Shown piece by piece: positions 16,117 to 25,359 of a DNA stretch of 45,115 bases (position 1 is its first letter; each line of letters begins with the position of its first letter). The notes under the pieces were generated by a model. It made no database searches. It was not told where the DNA came from and was given only the letters and a program-made list of their open reading frames with translations. The position numbers were made by a program, and so were the translations under genes. The DNA is from Pseudorhodobacter sp. (GTDB taxonomy: Bacteria; Pseudomonadota; Alphaproteobacteria; Rhodobacterales; Rhodobacteraceae), in NCBI GenBank assembly GCA_024642045.1, contig JAHEBX010000008.1:1-45115 (forward strand), read 5' to 3'.

Positions 16117-19100
16117 CAAAGCCCCGGCGGCCGTCGCAGATCAAGGGTCATTGGGAACTCGGGGTGCGGGGTTTCCGAGACGGGCTCATAGGAACCCGTG
16201 GTGTGACCCCACGCCTCGAACCGCGCAAGACGACGCGCCTCGGCTTCGTTATTGTTGACGGGGAAGGTGTCATAGCTGCGACCTCCGGGATGTTTGACAT
16301 GATAGGTGCAGCCCCCAAGCGCGCGCCCTGTCCATGTATCGTAGATGTCAAAGGTGAGCGGCGCGTTAATCGGCAAGACCGGATGCAACGCAAGCGGCGG
16401 CTGCCACGCCTTATAGCGCACCGCCGCCACCGACACCCCTGCCCCCACGGCCTGCATCGGCAGGGCGCGCTGGTTGCAGGTGACCGTATAACGCCCCGGA
16501 TCCGCCGCCGTCAGTTTGGCTTGCAGGCGTTCGACCGAGCTGTCGGTATAGCGCACCGTGCCGCCAATCGCGCCGGTTTCGCCCATGACGTGCCACGGTT
16601 CCAGCGCCTGACGCAGCTCGAGCTTGACGTCCTGATATTCGACCTCGCCGCAATAGGGGAAACGAAACTCGGCCTGCGCCTTGAACCAATCGGGGTTCAG
16701 ATCAAAGCCATGATCCTTGAGGTCAGCCAGCACGTCCAGAAAATCGGCCCAGACAAAATGCGGCAGCATGAAACGGTCGCCAAGCTGGGTGCCCCAGCGG
16801 GTCAGCTTGCCTTTGAGCGGCGCTTTCCACATCCGTGCGATCAGGGCGCGGATCAGCAGTTGCTGCGCAAGGCTCATCCGCGCGTTGGGCGGCATCTCGA
16901 AGCCGCGGAACTCGACCAGACCCAAGCGGCCTGTCGGGCCATCGGGCGAGTAAAGCTTGTCGATGCAAATCTCGGCACGGTGGGTGTTGCCAGTGACATC
17001 CACCAGCAGATTGCGCAGCAGGCGGTCCACCAGCCAAGGCTGCGGCGCGGGCCCCATTCCCGGCACAGGGATTTGCGCCAGCGCAATTTCCAGCTCGTAG
17101 AGCGCATCCATCCGCGCCTCGTCGATGCGCGGGGCCTGCGAGGTCGGCCCGATGAACAGGCCCGAGAAGAGGTAGGACAGCGACGGATGGCGCTGCCAAT
17201 GCAGGATCAGGCTGGCCAGCAGATCGGGGCGGCGCAGGAACGGGCTGTCGGGGGGTGTTACGCCGCCGACGACGACATGGTTGCCGCCGCCCGTGCCGGT
17301 GTGCTTGCCGTCGATCATGAATTTATCCGCGCCAAGCCGCAACTGGCGGGCCTCTTCATAGACCGTCTCGGTGGTCAACACACATTCGTCCCAACTGTGC
17401 GCGGGATGGATATTGACCTCGATCACACCCGGATCGGGGGCGACGCGGATCACGTTCAGACGCGGATCATTGGGCGGGCCATAGCCTTCGATATGCACCG
17501 GCAGGCCCAGCGCCTTGGCCGCAGACTCGGCGGCGGCCACCAGTTCCAGATAATCCTCGACCTCCTCGACCGGCGGCATGAAAATGCACAGGCGGCCATC
17601 GCGCGGCTCGACCGAAATGGCCGTGCGCACCACGCCCGCAAGGTCAGAGATCACCTGCTCGTTGCGATCCTGCACGGCCTCGGCGGCGGTAAAGCTGGCC
17701 CGCGCCTGCGCCAAATCGGCGACTTCGGGCGCAAGATCGGGCAGCGCGCCCAACTCGCGCATCGGGTCCGAGGGGCTGATGTTGGGATAATCCGACGCCT
17801 TGACATGCGGCAGTGAGCCCAAGGGCAGGCGATATCCCACAGGGCTGTCCCCCGGCACAAGGTAAAGGTAGCCGCGCCGCAGTTTCCACTTTTCCGACAC
17901 CCAGGTCTTGGCCGCCCGTGACTGCCAGCGCTGCACGGGCAGCACATAGCCCGAAGGCTCGGTCAAACCGCGCGCGAACACCCGCGCCATGCGGTTGCGC
18001 TCCTCGGGGTCTTTCAGCTTGCTGTCTTCGGGCGTCACGTTTTCGGGCAGATTGCCCTCTTTGACGATCCATTCCGTCGGGTCCTCAAAGGCGGGCGTCA
18101 CATTCTCATCGGGCAGACCCAGCGTCTTGGCGATGCCCTGCAACAGCGCCTCGGCCTGTGCCTTCGTCGCACCCTCGGCCACCTCAGAGGCAATAAGATC
18201 GGGGTTGCGCCAGATCGGCTTGCCGTCACGACGCCAATACAGCGAAAACGTCCAGCGCGGCAGGGTTTCACCCGGATACCACTTGCCTTGGCCATAATGC
18301 AAAAACCCACCCGGCGCGAATTTGGCCTGCAGACGACGGATCAGCGCATCGGCAAACACGCGCTTGGTGGGGCCCACGGCACCGGTGTTCCATTCCTCGG
18401 CCTCGAAATCGTCGATCGACACGAACGTCGGCTCGCCGCCCATGGTCAGCCGCACATCGCCTGCGGCAAGCTCGGCATCGACCTTTTTGCCCAGCGCGTT
18501 CAGCTCATCCCAAGCGGCATCCGAAAACGGCTTGGTGATGCGCGGATGCTCCGCAGTGCGGGTCACCTTCATGTCAAAATCAAAGGTCGTCTCGGCATAA
18601 GACGCCATGCCCGAGATTGGGGCTGCGTTGGAATAATGCGGCGTGGCCGACAGCGGGATATGGCTTTCGCCAGTCAGCAGCCCCGATGTCGGGTCTAGCC
18701 CAATCCAGCCCGCGCCCGGCAGATAAACCTCGCACCAAGCGTGCAGATCGGTGAAATCATGCGTGGCCCCGGCCGGCCCGTCCACCGCGGTGAGATCGGG
18801 TTTCAGCTGGATCAGATAGCCCGAGACAAAGCGCGCGGCAAAGCCCAGATGGCGCAGCGCATTGACCAACAGCCAAGAGGTGTCGCGGCAAGAGCCTTTG
18901 GCCAGACCCAGCGTTTCTTCGGGCGTATAAACCCCCGCTTCCATGCGGATCACATAGCCGATTTCCGAGGCCAGTTGCGCGTTCAGCCCGACGATGAAAT
19001 CCACCGTCCGTTTGGGGTCGCGTGGAATCGCGTCCAGCCAGCGCTGCAACAACGGGCCGGCCGGATCGCATTTGCGATAGATCGTCAAATCGTCGATCAG

Positions 19101-19427
19101 CTCGGCGGGATAGGCGAACGGCCATTCCTCGGCGCTGGCTTCGACAAAGAAATCAAACGGGTTGTAGACGGTCATATCCGCCGTCAGATCAACCTCGATC
19201 TTCAGCTCTGTCACCGGGTCTGGAAACACATAGCGCGCCAGCCAATTGCCATAGGGGTCTTGCTGATAATTCACAAAGTGATTTGCGGGCGAAACCTTGA
19301 GCGAATGCGACACGACCCGCGTGCGACTGTGTGGCGCAGGGCGCAGGCGGATAACCTGCGGACCCAGCGTGACAGGCCGGTCATATTTGTAATGCGTCAG
19401 GTGATAGATCGATGCAAGAATGGACAT
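16116..19427 (-). CDS. Transglutaminase-like / DUF2126 putative amidoligase protein
   Basis: A 1103-residue protein with two parts. The N-terminal 270 residues form a transglutaminase-like domain with an intact triad: C180 in KGSCRD, H229 in TDLHAW and D245 in LDPTSG. The rest, roughly 300-1100, corresponds to DUF2126, which is classed as a putative amidoligase of the carboxylate-amine ligase superfamily. Motifs include [51 protein letters not shown] and a C-terminal [16 protein letters not shown]. It heads the leftward three-gene operon and has no export signal. The set is predicted to make or modify a peptide-like molecule using ATP; I know of no firm assignment of the product. Length and motifs look complete. 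Confidence 0.88.
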   Translation of the reverse strand: MSILASIYHLTHYKYDRPVTLGPQVIRLRPAPHSRTRVVSHSLKVSPANHFVNYQQDPYGNWLARYVFPDPVTELKIEVDLTADMTVYNPFDFFVEASAEEWPFAYPAELIDDLTIYRKCDPAGPLLQRWLDAIPRDPKRTVDFIVGLNAQLASEIGYVIRMEAGVYTPEETLGLAKGSCRDTSWLLVNALRHLGFAARFVSGYLIQLKPDLTAVDGPAGATHDFTDLHAWCEVYLPGAGWIGLDPTSGLLTGESHIPLSATPHYSNAAPISGMASYAETTFDFDMKVTRTAEHPRITKPFSDAAWDELNALGKKVDAELAAGDVRLTMGGEPTFVSIDDFEAEEWNTGAVGPTKRVFADALIRRLQAKFAPGGFLHYGQGKWYPGETLPRWTFSLYWRRDGKPIWRNPDLIASEVAEGATKAQAEALLQGIAKTLGLPDENVTPAFEDPTEWIVKEGNLPENVTPEDSKLKDPEERNRMARVFARGLTEPSGYVLPVQRWQSRAAKTWVSEKWKLRRGYLYLVPGDSPVGYRLPLGSLPHVKASDYPNISPSDPMRELGALPDLAPEVADLAQARASFTAAEAVQDRNEQVISDLAGVVRTAISVEPRDGRLCIFMPPVEEVEDYLELVAAAESAAKALGLPVHIEGYGPPNDPRLNVIRVAPDPGVIEVNIHPAHSWDECVLTTETVYEEARQLRLGADKFMIDGKHTGTGGGNHVVVGGVTPPDSPFLRRPDLLASLILHWQRHPSLSYLFSGLFIGPTSQAPRIDEARMDALYELEIALAQIPVPGMGPAPQPWLVDRLLRNLLVDVTGNTHRAEICIDKLYSPDGPTGRLGLVEFRGFEMPPNARMSLAQQLLIRALIARMWKAPLKGKLTRWGTQLGDRFMLPHFVWADFLDVLADLKDHGFDLNPDWFKAQAEFRFPYCGEVEYQDVKLELRQALEPWHVMGETGAIGGTVRYTDSSVERLQAKLTAADPGRYTVTCNQRALPMQAVGAGVSVAAVRYKAWQPPLALHPVLPINAPLTFDIYDTWTGRALGGCTYHVKHPGGRSYDTFPVNNNEAEARRLARFEAWGHTTGSYEPVSETPHPEFPMTLDLRRPPGL

Positions 19428-19960
19428 TTGGTGCGTCTCTTTCTGGGCTTTGGACCAATCTGTCCCACGGATAGAGGGGGGGCTCTACTGATTTGTTTGG
19501 CTTTCGCCGCGATCACCGCCAGTTTGATGCCATATCAGGCAAACTGCCAAATTAACAGGCAGATTCACCGCAAACCCCAAGAAACCAAAGCAAGGACAGG
19601 CGTCTAAACCGATTGCTCGGTCCGAAAAAGTTCGCGACACGTCATTAAATTGCGATCTCTTTGACATACGTCAGTGATCAAGACGCGCAATGGTTGGTAA
19701 CATCTGCACAGAAATCGAGAGGACGATCCGCCCATCTCAGCCCCATAGCAGCCGTTTGAGTGCCTTACAAAGATGTAAGGATGCCGCAAGACCACTGTCG
19801 GGCCTACACAGGATAATTCCGGAATGTTGCCCCTATCACGCCCCCATTGCACCGAAATAGATCACATTTGCGCGACGGAAATTGGCCGCTTCGGCGTTTA
19901 CGATTTGAAGCGCTGTCGTGCGCAGATGCTTTCAGTGATCCAGAAAAGATCGGCCAGATC
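19428..19960. other. 533-bp divergent intergenic region with an inverted repeat
   Basis: The gap separates the leftward amidoligase operon from the rightward phosphoesterase operon, so it should hold both promoters. CCTTAC (19763-19768) and GTAAGG (19775-19780) form a perfect 6-bp inverted repeat with a 6-nt spacer about 180 bp before the phosphoesterase start; it could be an operator. A TTGACA at 19661 has no acceptable -10 at normal spacing. Short frames here (for example 19485-19667 on the minus strand) show no recognisable protein. Composition is less GC-rich than the flanking genes. Confidence 0.5.
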
Positions 19961-20782
19961 ATGAACGATATGCCACCCAGCCCCCTCAAACGCGGCAGCG
20001 GATTTGCCGCCCTGTTCGTTTCGGATATGCACCTGGGCGCGCGCTCGTGTCGTGCCGAAACGCTGCTGAGCTTCTTGCAGGCCCATCACGCGGATAAGAT
20101 CTATCTGGTCGGAGATATCTTTGACACCTTTCACGGTATGGGGTCAAACTTCACGCCGACCCAACATGCGGTGGTGCAGCTGCTGTTGGCGCGCGCCCAA
20201 AGCGGGGTCGAGATCATCTATACCCCCGGCAACCATGACGCGTTCTTTCGCAAGTATCTGTCGATGCAGTTTGGCAGCATCCGGGTGCTGGATCAGGTGA
20301 TGCACGAGGCCGCCGATGGCAAGGTCTATCTGGTCACCCACGGCGACAGCGTCGACAGGCTGGCAAGCCGGTTTCCGTTGCTGACACGCGCGGCGGCCAA
20401 GGCCGAGAACACCTTTCGCGGTCTGGGCAATCTGGCGCAGCGCGGGCTGCAGCGGTTTGATCTGCCCATCACGCAGCAGGTTGACCGCGTTGTAGCCCGT
20501 ATTAACGACCGGATCCGGCGGCAGGACGATTTTCAGTCCCGCCTGATCGCACTGGCCCGTCAACAGGGCGCCGATGGCATCATCTGCGGTCATTTCCATC
20601 AACCCGCCCTGACGGTGCAGGACGGCGTGATCTACGCCAATTGCGGTGACTGGGTCGAGAATGCCACCGCACTTGCCGAACGCCACTCGGGCGAGCTGAT
20701 GCAGCTGGATTGGTCACATGCCACCGCGCCGGCTCTTGCACAACGCGCCCCCGCACCCTCTCACCTTGTTGCAGGTTCCTGA
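19961..20782 (+). CDS. LpxH-like calcineurin-type phosphoesterase (UDP-2,3-diacylglucosamine hydrolase family)
   Basis: A 273-residue metallophosphoesterase with the full motif series: SDMHLG (D22, H24), GDIFD (D52), GNHD (N91, H92), THGDS (H127) and GHFH near residue 206. This pattern matches the LpxH family, which removes UMP from UDP-2,3-diacylglucosamine in lipid A synthesis. Many alphaproteobacteria use LpxI for that step, so this could be an LpxH-like enzyme with another lipid or nucleotide substrate. The open frame extends to 19847, but ATG 19961 (MNDMPPSP) fits the family length. It is the first gene of a tight rightward unit with two glycosyltransferases and a DedA protein, which supports an envelope lipid role. 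Confidence 0.85.
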   Translation: MNDMPPSPLKRGSGFAALFVSDMHLGARSCRAETLLSFLQAHHADKIYLVGDIFDTFHGMGSNFTPTQHAVVQLLLARAQSGVEIIYTPGNHDAFFRKYLSMQFGSIRVLDQVMHEAADGKVYLVTHGDSVDRLASRFPLLTRAAAKAENTFRGLGNLAQRGLQRFDLPITQQVDRVVARINDRIRRQDDFQSRLIALARQQGADGIICGHFHQPALTVQDGVIYANCGDWVENATALAERHSGELMQLDWSHATAPALAQRAPAPSHLVAGS

Positions 20783-20783
20783 C

Positions 20784-21926
20784 ATGTTACATCTCATTCC
20801 GATCCTGTCTGCACTGCTGGCGATGGCCTTCGCGCTGCAACTTGCCACAGTGGGGCTGGCTTACCTGAAGCAATCGCGCAGGCCCAAAGGCGGGGTCACC
20901 CCGCTGCCCAAGGTTTCTGTGTTGCGCCCGGTGTGCGGGCTGGAAAACAACCTGCAAGAGACGCTGGCCACCACCTTTGCCGCCGATTACCCCGATTTCG
21001 AGATCCTGTTCTGTGTGGAAAGCCCCGATGATCCCGCCATCCCGGTGGTGCGCCGCCTGATCAAGGCGCATCCGGGCACGTCGGCGCAGCTGCTGATCGG
21101 CAAAGACGCCGTCTCGGGCAACCCCAAACTGAACAATCTGGTCAAGGGCTGGGCCGCTGCGCAGGCCGATTGGATCTTGATGGCAGACAGCAACGTGCTG
21201 TTGCCGCCCGATTACATCCAAAGGCTGCTTGCCGAATGGCGCAGCGACACGGGGCTGGTCTCCTCTCCGCCCGCCGGGATCCGGCCGGTCGGCTTTGCGG
21301 CGCGGCTGGAATGCGCCTTTCTGAACACCTTTCAAGGGCGCTGGCAGCTGGCTTCGGCACAGCTTTCGAATGCCTTTGCGCAGGGCAAGATCCTGTTCTG
21401 GCACCGCGATCTGGTCGACCGCGCGGGCGGGCTGGCGGTGCTGGGTCAGGAAATGGCCGAGGATGTCGCCTCGACCAAGCTGGTGCGTGCGGCAGGTTTG
21501 AAAGTGCGCCTGACCCAGCATTTGTTTCCCCAGCCAGTGGGCCGACGCAGCCTGCGCGCGGTCTGGGATCGTCAATTGCGCTGGGCCAAGGTGCGGCGTC
21601 TGGGCTTTTTGCCACTGTTTGCCGCCGAAATCCTTACCGGTGGCGCGCTGCCGCTGCTGACGGCCGCGGCTCTTGGGGCCTTCGGCATACTCTCTGCAAC
21701 CGAATTCTTTGCAATTGCGGCACTCTGGTATGCCGCCGAAATGCTGCTGGCCAAGGCCTCGGGCTGGCCCGCTTCGGCAGCCGATGCGCTTGCCCTGATT
21801 TGCCGCGACGCGATGATGCCAGCACTTTGGCTTGCGGCATGGTTCGGAAATGGGTTTGAATGGCGCGGCAACGTCATGGTTGCCGACGAGCCCTCAGCCC
21901 AAGAGTTCCACCTTGCCAAGCCATGA
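20784..21926 (+). CDS. GT21-like membrane glycosyltransferase (ceramide glucosyltransferase / HpnI type)
   Basis: A 380-residue protein with one N-terminal transmembrane helix (about residues 3-28), a GT-A catalytic domain and two or three C-terminal helices. It carries the D1-D2-D3-(Q/R)xxRW layout of ceramide glucosyltransferases: VESPDDP near 80, MADSN with D135, GQEMAEDVAST near 230 and RQLRWAK near 265. Relatives glucosylate ceramide in eukaryotes and attach N-acetylglucosamine to hopanoids (HpnI) in bacteria. The acceptor here is unknown, and no hopanoid gene is visible in the window. The start chosen, ATG 20784, is 1 nt after the upstream stop; an extended frame to 20718 only reads back over the previous gene. 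Confidence 0.82.
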   Translation: MLHLIPILSALLAMAFALQLATVGLAYLKQSRRPKGGVTPLPKVSVLRPVCGLENNLQETLATTFAADYPDFEILFCVESPDDPAIPVVRRLIKAHPGTSAQLLIGKDAVSGNPKLNNLVKGWAAAQADWILMADSNVLLPPDYIQRLLAEWRSDTGLVSSPPAGIRPVGFAARLECAFLNTFQGRWQLASAQLSNAFAQGKILFWHRDLVDRAGGLAVLGQEMAEDVASTKLVRAAGLKVRLTQHLFPQPVGRRSLRAVWDRQLRWAKVRRLGFLPLFAAEILTGGALPLLTAAALGAFGILSATEFFAIAALWYAAEMLLAKASGWPASAADALALICRDAMMPALWLAAWFGNGFEWRGNVMVADEPSAQEFHLAKP

Positions 21927-22485
21927 AACAGCGATTGCCCTGATCCAAAACTATGGCTTGTTGATGCTGCTGCTGTTTTCGGTTCTGGAAGGCCCGATCG
22001 TCACAGTGATCGCGGCCTATCTGGCGCATCAGGGCTTTATGAATATCTGGGCGGTTTACGCGGTCTGCATTGCAGGCGATCTGATCGGCGACAGCCTGTT
22101 TTACGCCGTCGGACGCTATGGCGCGCGCCGTCTGCCGCCTCGGGTCAGCCGCTGGCTTGGCCTTACCGAGGCGCGCAGCCTTGCGTTGAACGAACACTTC
22201 AGTGCCAAGGGCGGGCGGACGCTGTTGTTTGGCAAATGGACGCATTCGGCGGGGATGCCGATCCTTGTGGCCTCGGGGCTCGCGCGAATGGATTTTCTGC
22301 GCTATCTATGGTTCAACCTGCTGGGAACGCTGCCAAAAACCGCGCTGTTTGTGGCAGTCGGGTATTTTCTGGGCGCGGCCTACAGCTCGATCGACACCTA
22401 CATCTATCGCGCCTCGCTGGTGTTGCTGGTATTGGCTGTGGTGATCGCACTTGTGTATCTGCGCTGGCAACGGAAACGGGTATGA
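21913..22485 (+). CDS. DedA family membrane protein
   Basis: About 190 residues of DedA/SNARE-associated type: FSVLEGPIVTVIAAYLAHQG, GDLIGDSLFYAVGRYGARRL and KWTHSAGMPILVASGLARM, with a hydrophobic C-terminal helix ending in a basic tail. DedA proteins include undecaprenyl-phosphate or phospholipid flippases and help maintain membrane lipids. No ATG lies where the family begins. TTG at 21913, with AAGAG 7 nt upstream, is the best start and overlaps the glycosyltransferase by 14 nt; ATG 21832 would overlap it by 95 nt and ATG 21964 would cut into the first helix. The stop overlaps the next start (ATGA). In this context recycling of a lipid carrier is a reasonable inference. Confidence 0.83.
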   Translation: MPSHETAIALIQNYGLLMLLLFSVLEGPIVTVIAAYLAHQGFMNIWAVYAVCIAGDLIGDSLFYAVGRYGARRLPPRVSRWLGLTEARSLALNEHFSAKGGRTLLFGKWTHSAGMPILVASGLARMDFLRYLWFNLLGTLPKTALFVAVGYFLGAAYSSIDTYIYRASLVLLVLAVVIALVYLRWQRKRV

Positions 22486-23156
22486 CGGTCAGTTGCATCA
22501 TTCCTGCCTACAACGAAGCAGCGCGGATCGCCGCCGTGCTTGCGCCGGTGTTGGGGCATCCGCTGATCGACGAGGTGATCGTGGTCGATGACGGCTCTGC
22601 CGATGCAACCTCTGCCATTGTCGCGGGCTTTGCGGGGGTGCGGCTGATCACCCTGCCACAGAACCAAGGCAAGACCGCAGCACTGGCAACCGCCATCGCA
22701 CAGGCTAAGGGACCGCTTTTGCTGCTGGTGGACGCCGATCTGATCGGTCTGTCGCGCGAGGATCTGACCGCGCTGATCCAGCCCGTGCTGCGGGGGCAGG
22801 CCGATCTGTCGATCAGCCTCAGACGCAATGCGCCAAGGCTCTGGCATTGGATCGGGCTGGATTACATCTCGGGCGAGCGGGTGCTGAAAAAGGCCCTGAT
22901 CGCTCCGCATCTGCAGGCGCTGGCCAAGCTGCCGAAATTCGGCTTTGAAGTGTTCCTGAACCGCCTGAGCATCTCAGCTGCGCAACGCATCGCGGTGGTC
23001 GACTGGCCCGAAGTCATCAGCCCGATCAAAGCGGTGAAATATGGCTGGTGGCAAGGCCTGCGCGGCGACATCGGCATGATCCGTGACATGATGCGCGCCG
23101 TGCCTCTGCCGGGGCTGGTCCGCCAGATCGTGGCGATGCGACGACTTAGGGTGTAA
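22482..23156 (+). CDS. Family 2 glycosyltransferase
   Basis: A 224-residue cytosolic GT-A glycosyltransferase. It has the GT2 N-terminus SCIIPAYNEAARI, VVDDGSADAT and LLLVDADLIG (DxD-type metal site). It lacks obvious transmembrane helices, so it would transfer from a nucleotide- or dolichyl-type donor to a membrane acceptor as a peripheral enzyme. A frame reaching back to 22236 only reads across the DedA gene; the ATG at 22482 overlaps the DedA stop by 4 nt (ATGA) and gives a proper GT2 start. It completes the phosphoesterase-GT-DedA-GT2 unit. The donor and acceptor cannot be read from the sequence. Confidence 0.85.
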   Translation: MTVSCIIPAYNEAARIAAVLAPVLGHPLIDEVIVVDDGSADATSAIVAGFAGVRLITLPQNQGKTAALATAIAQAKGPLLLLVDADLIGLSREDLTALIQPVLRGQADLSISLRRNAPRLWHWIGLDYISGERVLKKALIAPHLQALAKLPKFGFEVFLNRLSISAAQRIAVVDWPEVISPIKAVKYGWWQGLRGDIGMIRDMMRAVPLPGLVRQIVAMRRLRV

Positions 23157-23259
23157 CACTTTACTTGCCGGGAAAAAGCCAGATACTCGCTTCGGACCGG
23201 CCCCGCCCCCCCCGTGTCACCCTTCGCCCAGAAGGCCGACCCCAGCGAAAGATTTTTAC

Positions 23260-24684
23260 ATGCGCGCGCTGCTTTTGACCCTGCCCTTCGCCCTGTCCTC
23301 CAGCCTTGCCATGGCCCAAACGGCAACGACCGAAGGCGCGGCAAAGCTCACCGGCGTGCTGCAAACCTATCTCGGCGCCACCCCCGGCGTGGTCACCGTC
23401 ACGCCCGCTGGCGGCCTTTACGCGGTCAAACTTGACCCAATGCCCCTGATCGCCGCGGCGGGCTCTGAGGCAGAGGTCAGGATCACACCGCTGGAATTCA
23501 CCCTCGCGCAGAACGGTGATGGCACGTGGGCGATGACACAAGACCAACAGTTCGACGCTCGGCTAAGTATCAAAGGCGAGGCCGAGATCGCTCTCAGCAT
23601 CGCCAGCCTGTCTGACACGGGCATCTTTGACGAGGCGCTGGGCGCGTTTCGCACCTCGTCCACACAGCTGCGCGATCTCAAGATGTCCCAAACCAACTTC
23701 GACCCGAAGATGGGTGACAATCACTTCGAGTATTCCATCGCCAGCCTGCGCTATGAAACCTCGGGCAAGCCTGCGTCGCCGGCGGGCACCGATCTGACCA
23801 GCACCTTCGCGTTGGAAGGCATCTCCGAAACCATCACGGTGCCGGGCCTGCCGGTGCCTCTCAAACTCTCGGCGCCCAGTGGGACGGGTGAAGCCAAGAT
23901 CGACGCCCTGCGCCCCGATGCCATCTACAAGCTGATCGCCTTTCTGGTCGCCAACCCCGACGCTGCGGCCATCGCGGCCCAGCAACAGACCCTCAAGAGC
24001 CTTGTGGAAGACGGCATGCCGTTCTTTGACCATCTGTCCAGCACCAGCAGCCAGTCCCAGCTTGCCCTGCAATCACCGCTTGGCGTGTTTGGTGCGGATA
24101 CGATGGCAATCACGGCCGAGGCAAACGGCCTTGTAGACTCCGGACTTTTGCGCGAGACAATCTCGGTTTCGGGCCTGAAACTGCCAGCAGGGCTTGTGCC
24201 GGACTGGGCGCAAGACCTGACGCCCGACAGCCTGACGCTGGAATTTGGGCTTGCCCGCTTTAACCCGGCCGAAGGGGTGCGCGCGCTGTTGCAAGAGATT
24301 GATCTTGCCGACCCGCAGCACGAGCCTGACATGGTGACCATCAGCGAGGCCTTTCTGCCCGATGGCGAGATGGAGTTCCGGCTTGGCAGCAGCAAACTCT
24401 CCTCGGCGTTGGCCTCAGTGACCGCCGAAGGCCGCCTTGGCTTTGGCCCCGACATCATGCCAGAGGGCAAAGCACGGGTGACCATGACCGGCATGACCGC
24501 CACGCGGCAGGCACTGACCAAGGCACCGCCTGACATCGGCATGCAGCTTGCCCCTGCTCTGGGACTTGCGCAGGGCATGGCCAAGGCTGGCGAGAACGGC
24601 GCGATGATTTGGGAGATCGAGCTTGCGCGCGATGGGCGGGTTCTGGTTAATGGCGTCGATATGCAGTCAATCGGGACCAAATAA
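23260..24684 (+). CDS. DUF2125 domain protein, exported
   Basis: A 474-residue protein with a clear Sec signal peptide (MRALLLTLPFALSSSLAMAQ, cleavage after AMA) and no other membrane segment, so it should be periplasmic. The body is rich in beta-strand-like sequence and repeated small-residue stretches, and matches DUF2125, a family common in Rhodobacteraceae with no known function to my knowledge. No catalytic motif is visible. The upstream gap of 103 bp may hold its own promoter. The TAA stop overlaps the start of the GNAT gene by 1 nt, so the two are coupled. Composition is like the neighbours and gives no sign of transfer. Confidence 0.75.
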   Translation: MRALLLTLPFALSSSLAMAQTATTEGAAKLTGVLQTYLGATPGVVTVTPAGGLYAVKLDPMPLIAAAGSEAEVRITPLEFTLAQNGDGTWAMTQDQQFDARLSIKGEAEIALSIASLSDTGIFDEALGAFRTSSTQLRDLKMSQTNFDPKMGDNHFEYSIASLRYETSGKPASPAGTDLTSTFALEGISETITVPGLPVPLKLSAPSGTGEAKIDALRPDAIYKLIAFLVANPDAAAIAAQQQTLKSLVEDGMPFFDHLSSTSSQSQLALQSPLGVFGADTMAITAEANGLVDSGLLRETISVSGLKLPAGLVPDWAQDLTPDSLTLEFGLARFNPAEGVRALLQEIDLADPQHEPDMVTISEAFLPDGEMEFRLGSSKLSSALASVTAEGRLGFGPDIMPEGKARVTMTGMTATRQALTKAPPDIGMQLAPALGLAQGMAKAGENGAMIWEIELARDGRVLVNGVDMQSIGTK

Positions 24685-25148
24685 TGCCCTATACGATCAC
24701 GCAGGAAAGCCCGCTTGGCGCTGACCTTGCGCTCTTGATGGCGCGCCACACCGCCGACATGCATGCCGACACCCCACCCGAAAGCATTCACATGATGGAC
24801 GCAAGCCAGCTTGCTGTGCCAGAGGTCAGCTTTTTCGTTCTGCGCGAGGCGGGCACCCCGCTCGCCATGGGCGCGATCAAGCGGATCAGCGCGGATCATG
24901 GCGAGATTAAATCCATGCATGTGCTGACCGAGGCGCGCGGCAAGGGCCTGTCCAAGGCGATGCTCGAGCATCTGCTGGCCTCTGCCCGCGCTCAAGGGCT
25001 GGCGCGATTGTCGCTGGAAACCGGCGTGCAACCCACGTTCACCGCCGCGCGTGCCCTATATGCCAAGGCAGGCTTCGCCCTCTGCCCGCCTTTCGAGGGT
25101 TATCACGAGGACCCCAACTCGATTTTCATGACGTGCGCGCTGCACTAG
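24684..25148 (+). CDS. GNAT family N-acetyltransferase
   Basis: A 154-residue single-domain acetyltransferase. The acetyl-CoA pyrophosphate-binding loop is ARGKGLSKAM (about residue 90), preceded by the beta-4 strand GEIKSMHVL. The C-terminal block AARALYAKAGF, followed by YHEDPNSIFM, is typical of small-molecule or amino-acid GNATs such as the YhhY/putative antibiotic acetyltransferase group. Its ATG overlaps the DUF2125 stop (TAATG). The substrate is unknown. Confidence 0.88.
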   Translation: MPYTITQESPLGADLALLMARHTADMHADTPPESIHMMDASQLAVPEVSFFVLREAGTPLAMGAIKRISADHGEIKSMHVLTEARGKGLSKAMLEHLLASARAQGLARLSLETGVQPTFTAARALYAKAGFALCPPFEGYHEDPNSIFMTCALH

Positions 25149-25237
25149 GCACCCACCTTGGCGGCGTGATCTCGTCAGGATCAAAGCGTTGCAACGGCTT
25201 ATCTTTTCTACCGCTCGGTCTTGGGCCCATATCGGCA

Positions 25238-25267
25238 TTGACAGGGCCCAAAGAATTGATTGATACA
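25238..25267 (+). promoter_or_regulatory. Probable promoter of tRNA-Arg
   Basis: A perfect -35 box TTGACA (25238-25243) is followed after 18 nt by GATACA (25262-25267), which matches the -10 consensus at three positions. The GC-rich sequence after it (GCCCCCC) is typical of stringently controlled stable-RNA promoters. The mature tRNA begins at 25282. Confidence 0.5.
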
Positions 25268-25281
25268 GCCCCCCTAAGTGC

Positions 25282-25359
25282 GGGCCGTTAGCTCAGCTGG
25301 ATTAGAGCAGGGAACTTCTAATTCTCAGGTCGGGGGTTCGAGTCCTCCACGGCTCGCCA
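25282..25359 (+). tRNA. tRNA-Arg (anticodon UCU), CCA encoded
   Basis: All arms fold by eye. The acceptor stem GGGCCGT pairs with ACGGCTC with one G-U pair, and the D arm is GCTC/GAGC. The anticodon stem GGGAA/TTCTC holds the loop CTTCTAA with anticodon TCT at 25317-25319. The T arm GGGGG/CCTCC holds TTCGAGT. The variable loop is 5 nt, and discriminator G is followed by encoded CCA. It reads AGA and AGG-type arginine codons, rare in this GC-rich genome. It stands alone, with a gene-poor stretch directly downstream. Confidence 0.95.

Noticed and set aside
16164-17816. 550-codon plus-strand frame opposite the DUF2126 gene
   Set aside because: Shadow frame without motif or start signal; the minus-strand protein is complete.
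19485-19667. 60-codon minus-strand frame in the divergent gap
   Set aside because: Lacks a ribosome-binding site and any recognisable pattern; not enough to call a gene.
19661-19690. TTGACA in the divergent gap as a promoter
   Set aside because: At 16-18 nt downstream the sequence is CGCGCA-like and has no -10 resemblance.
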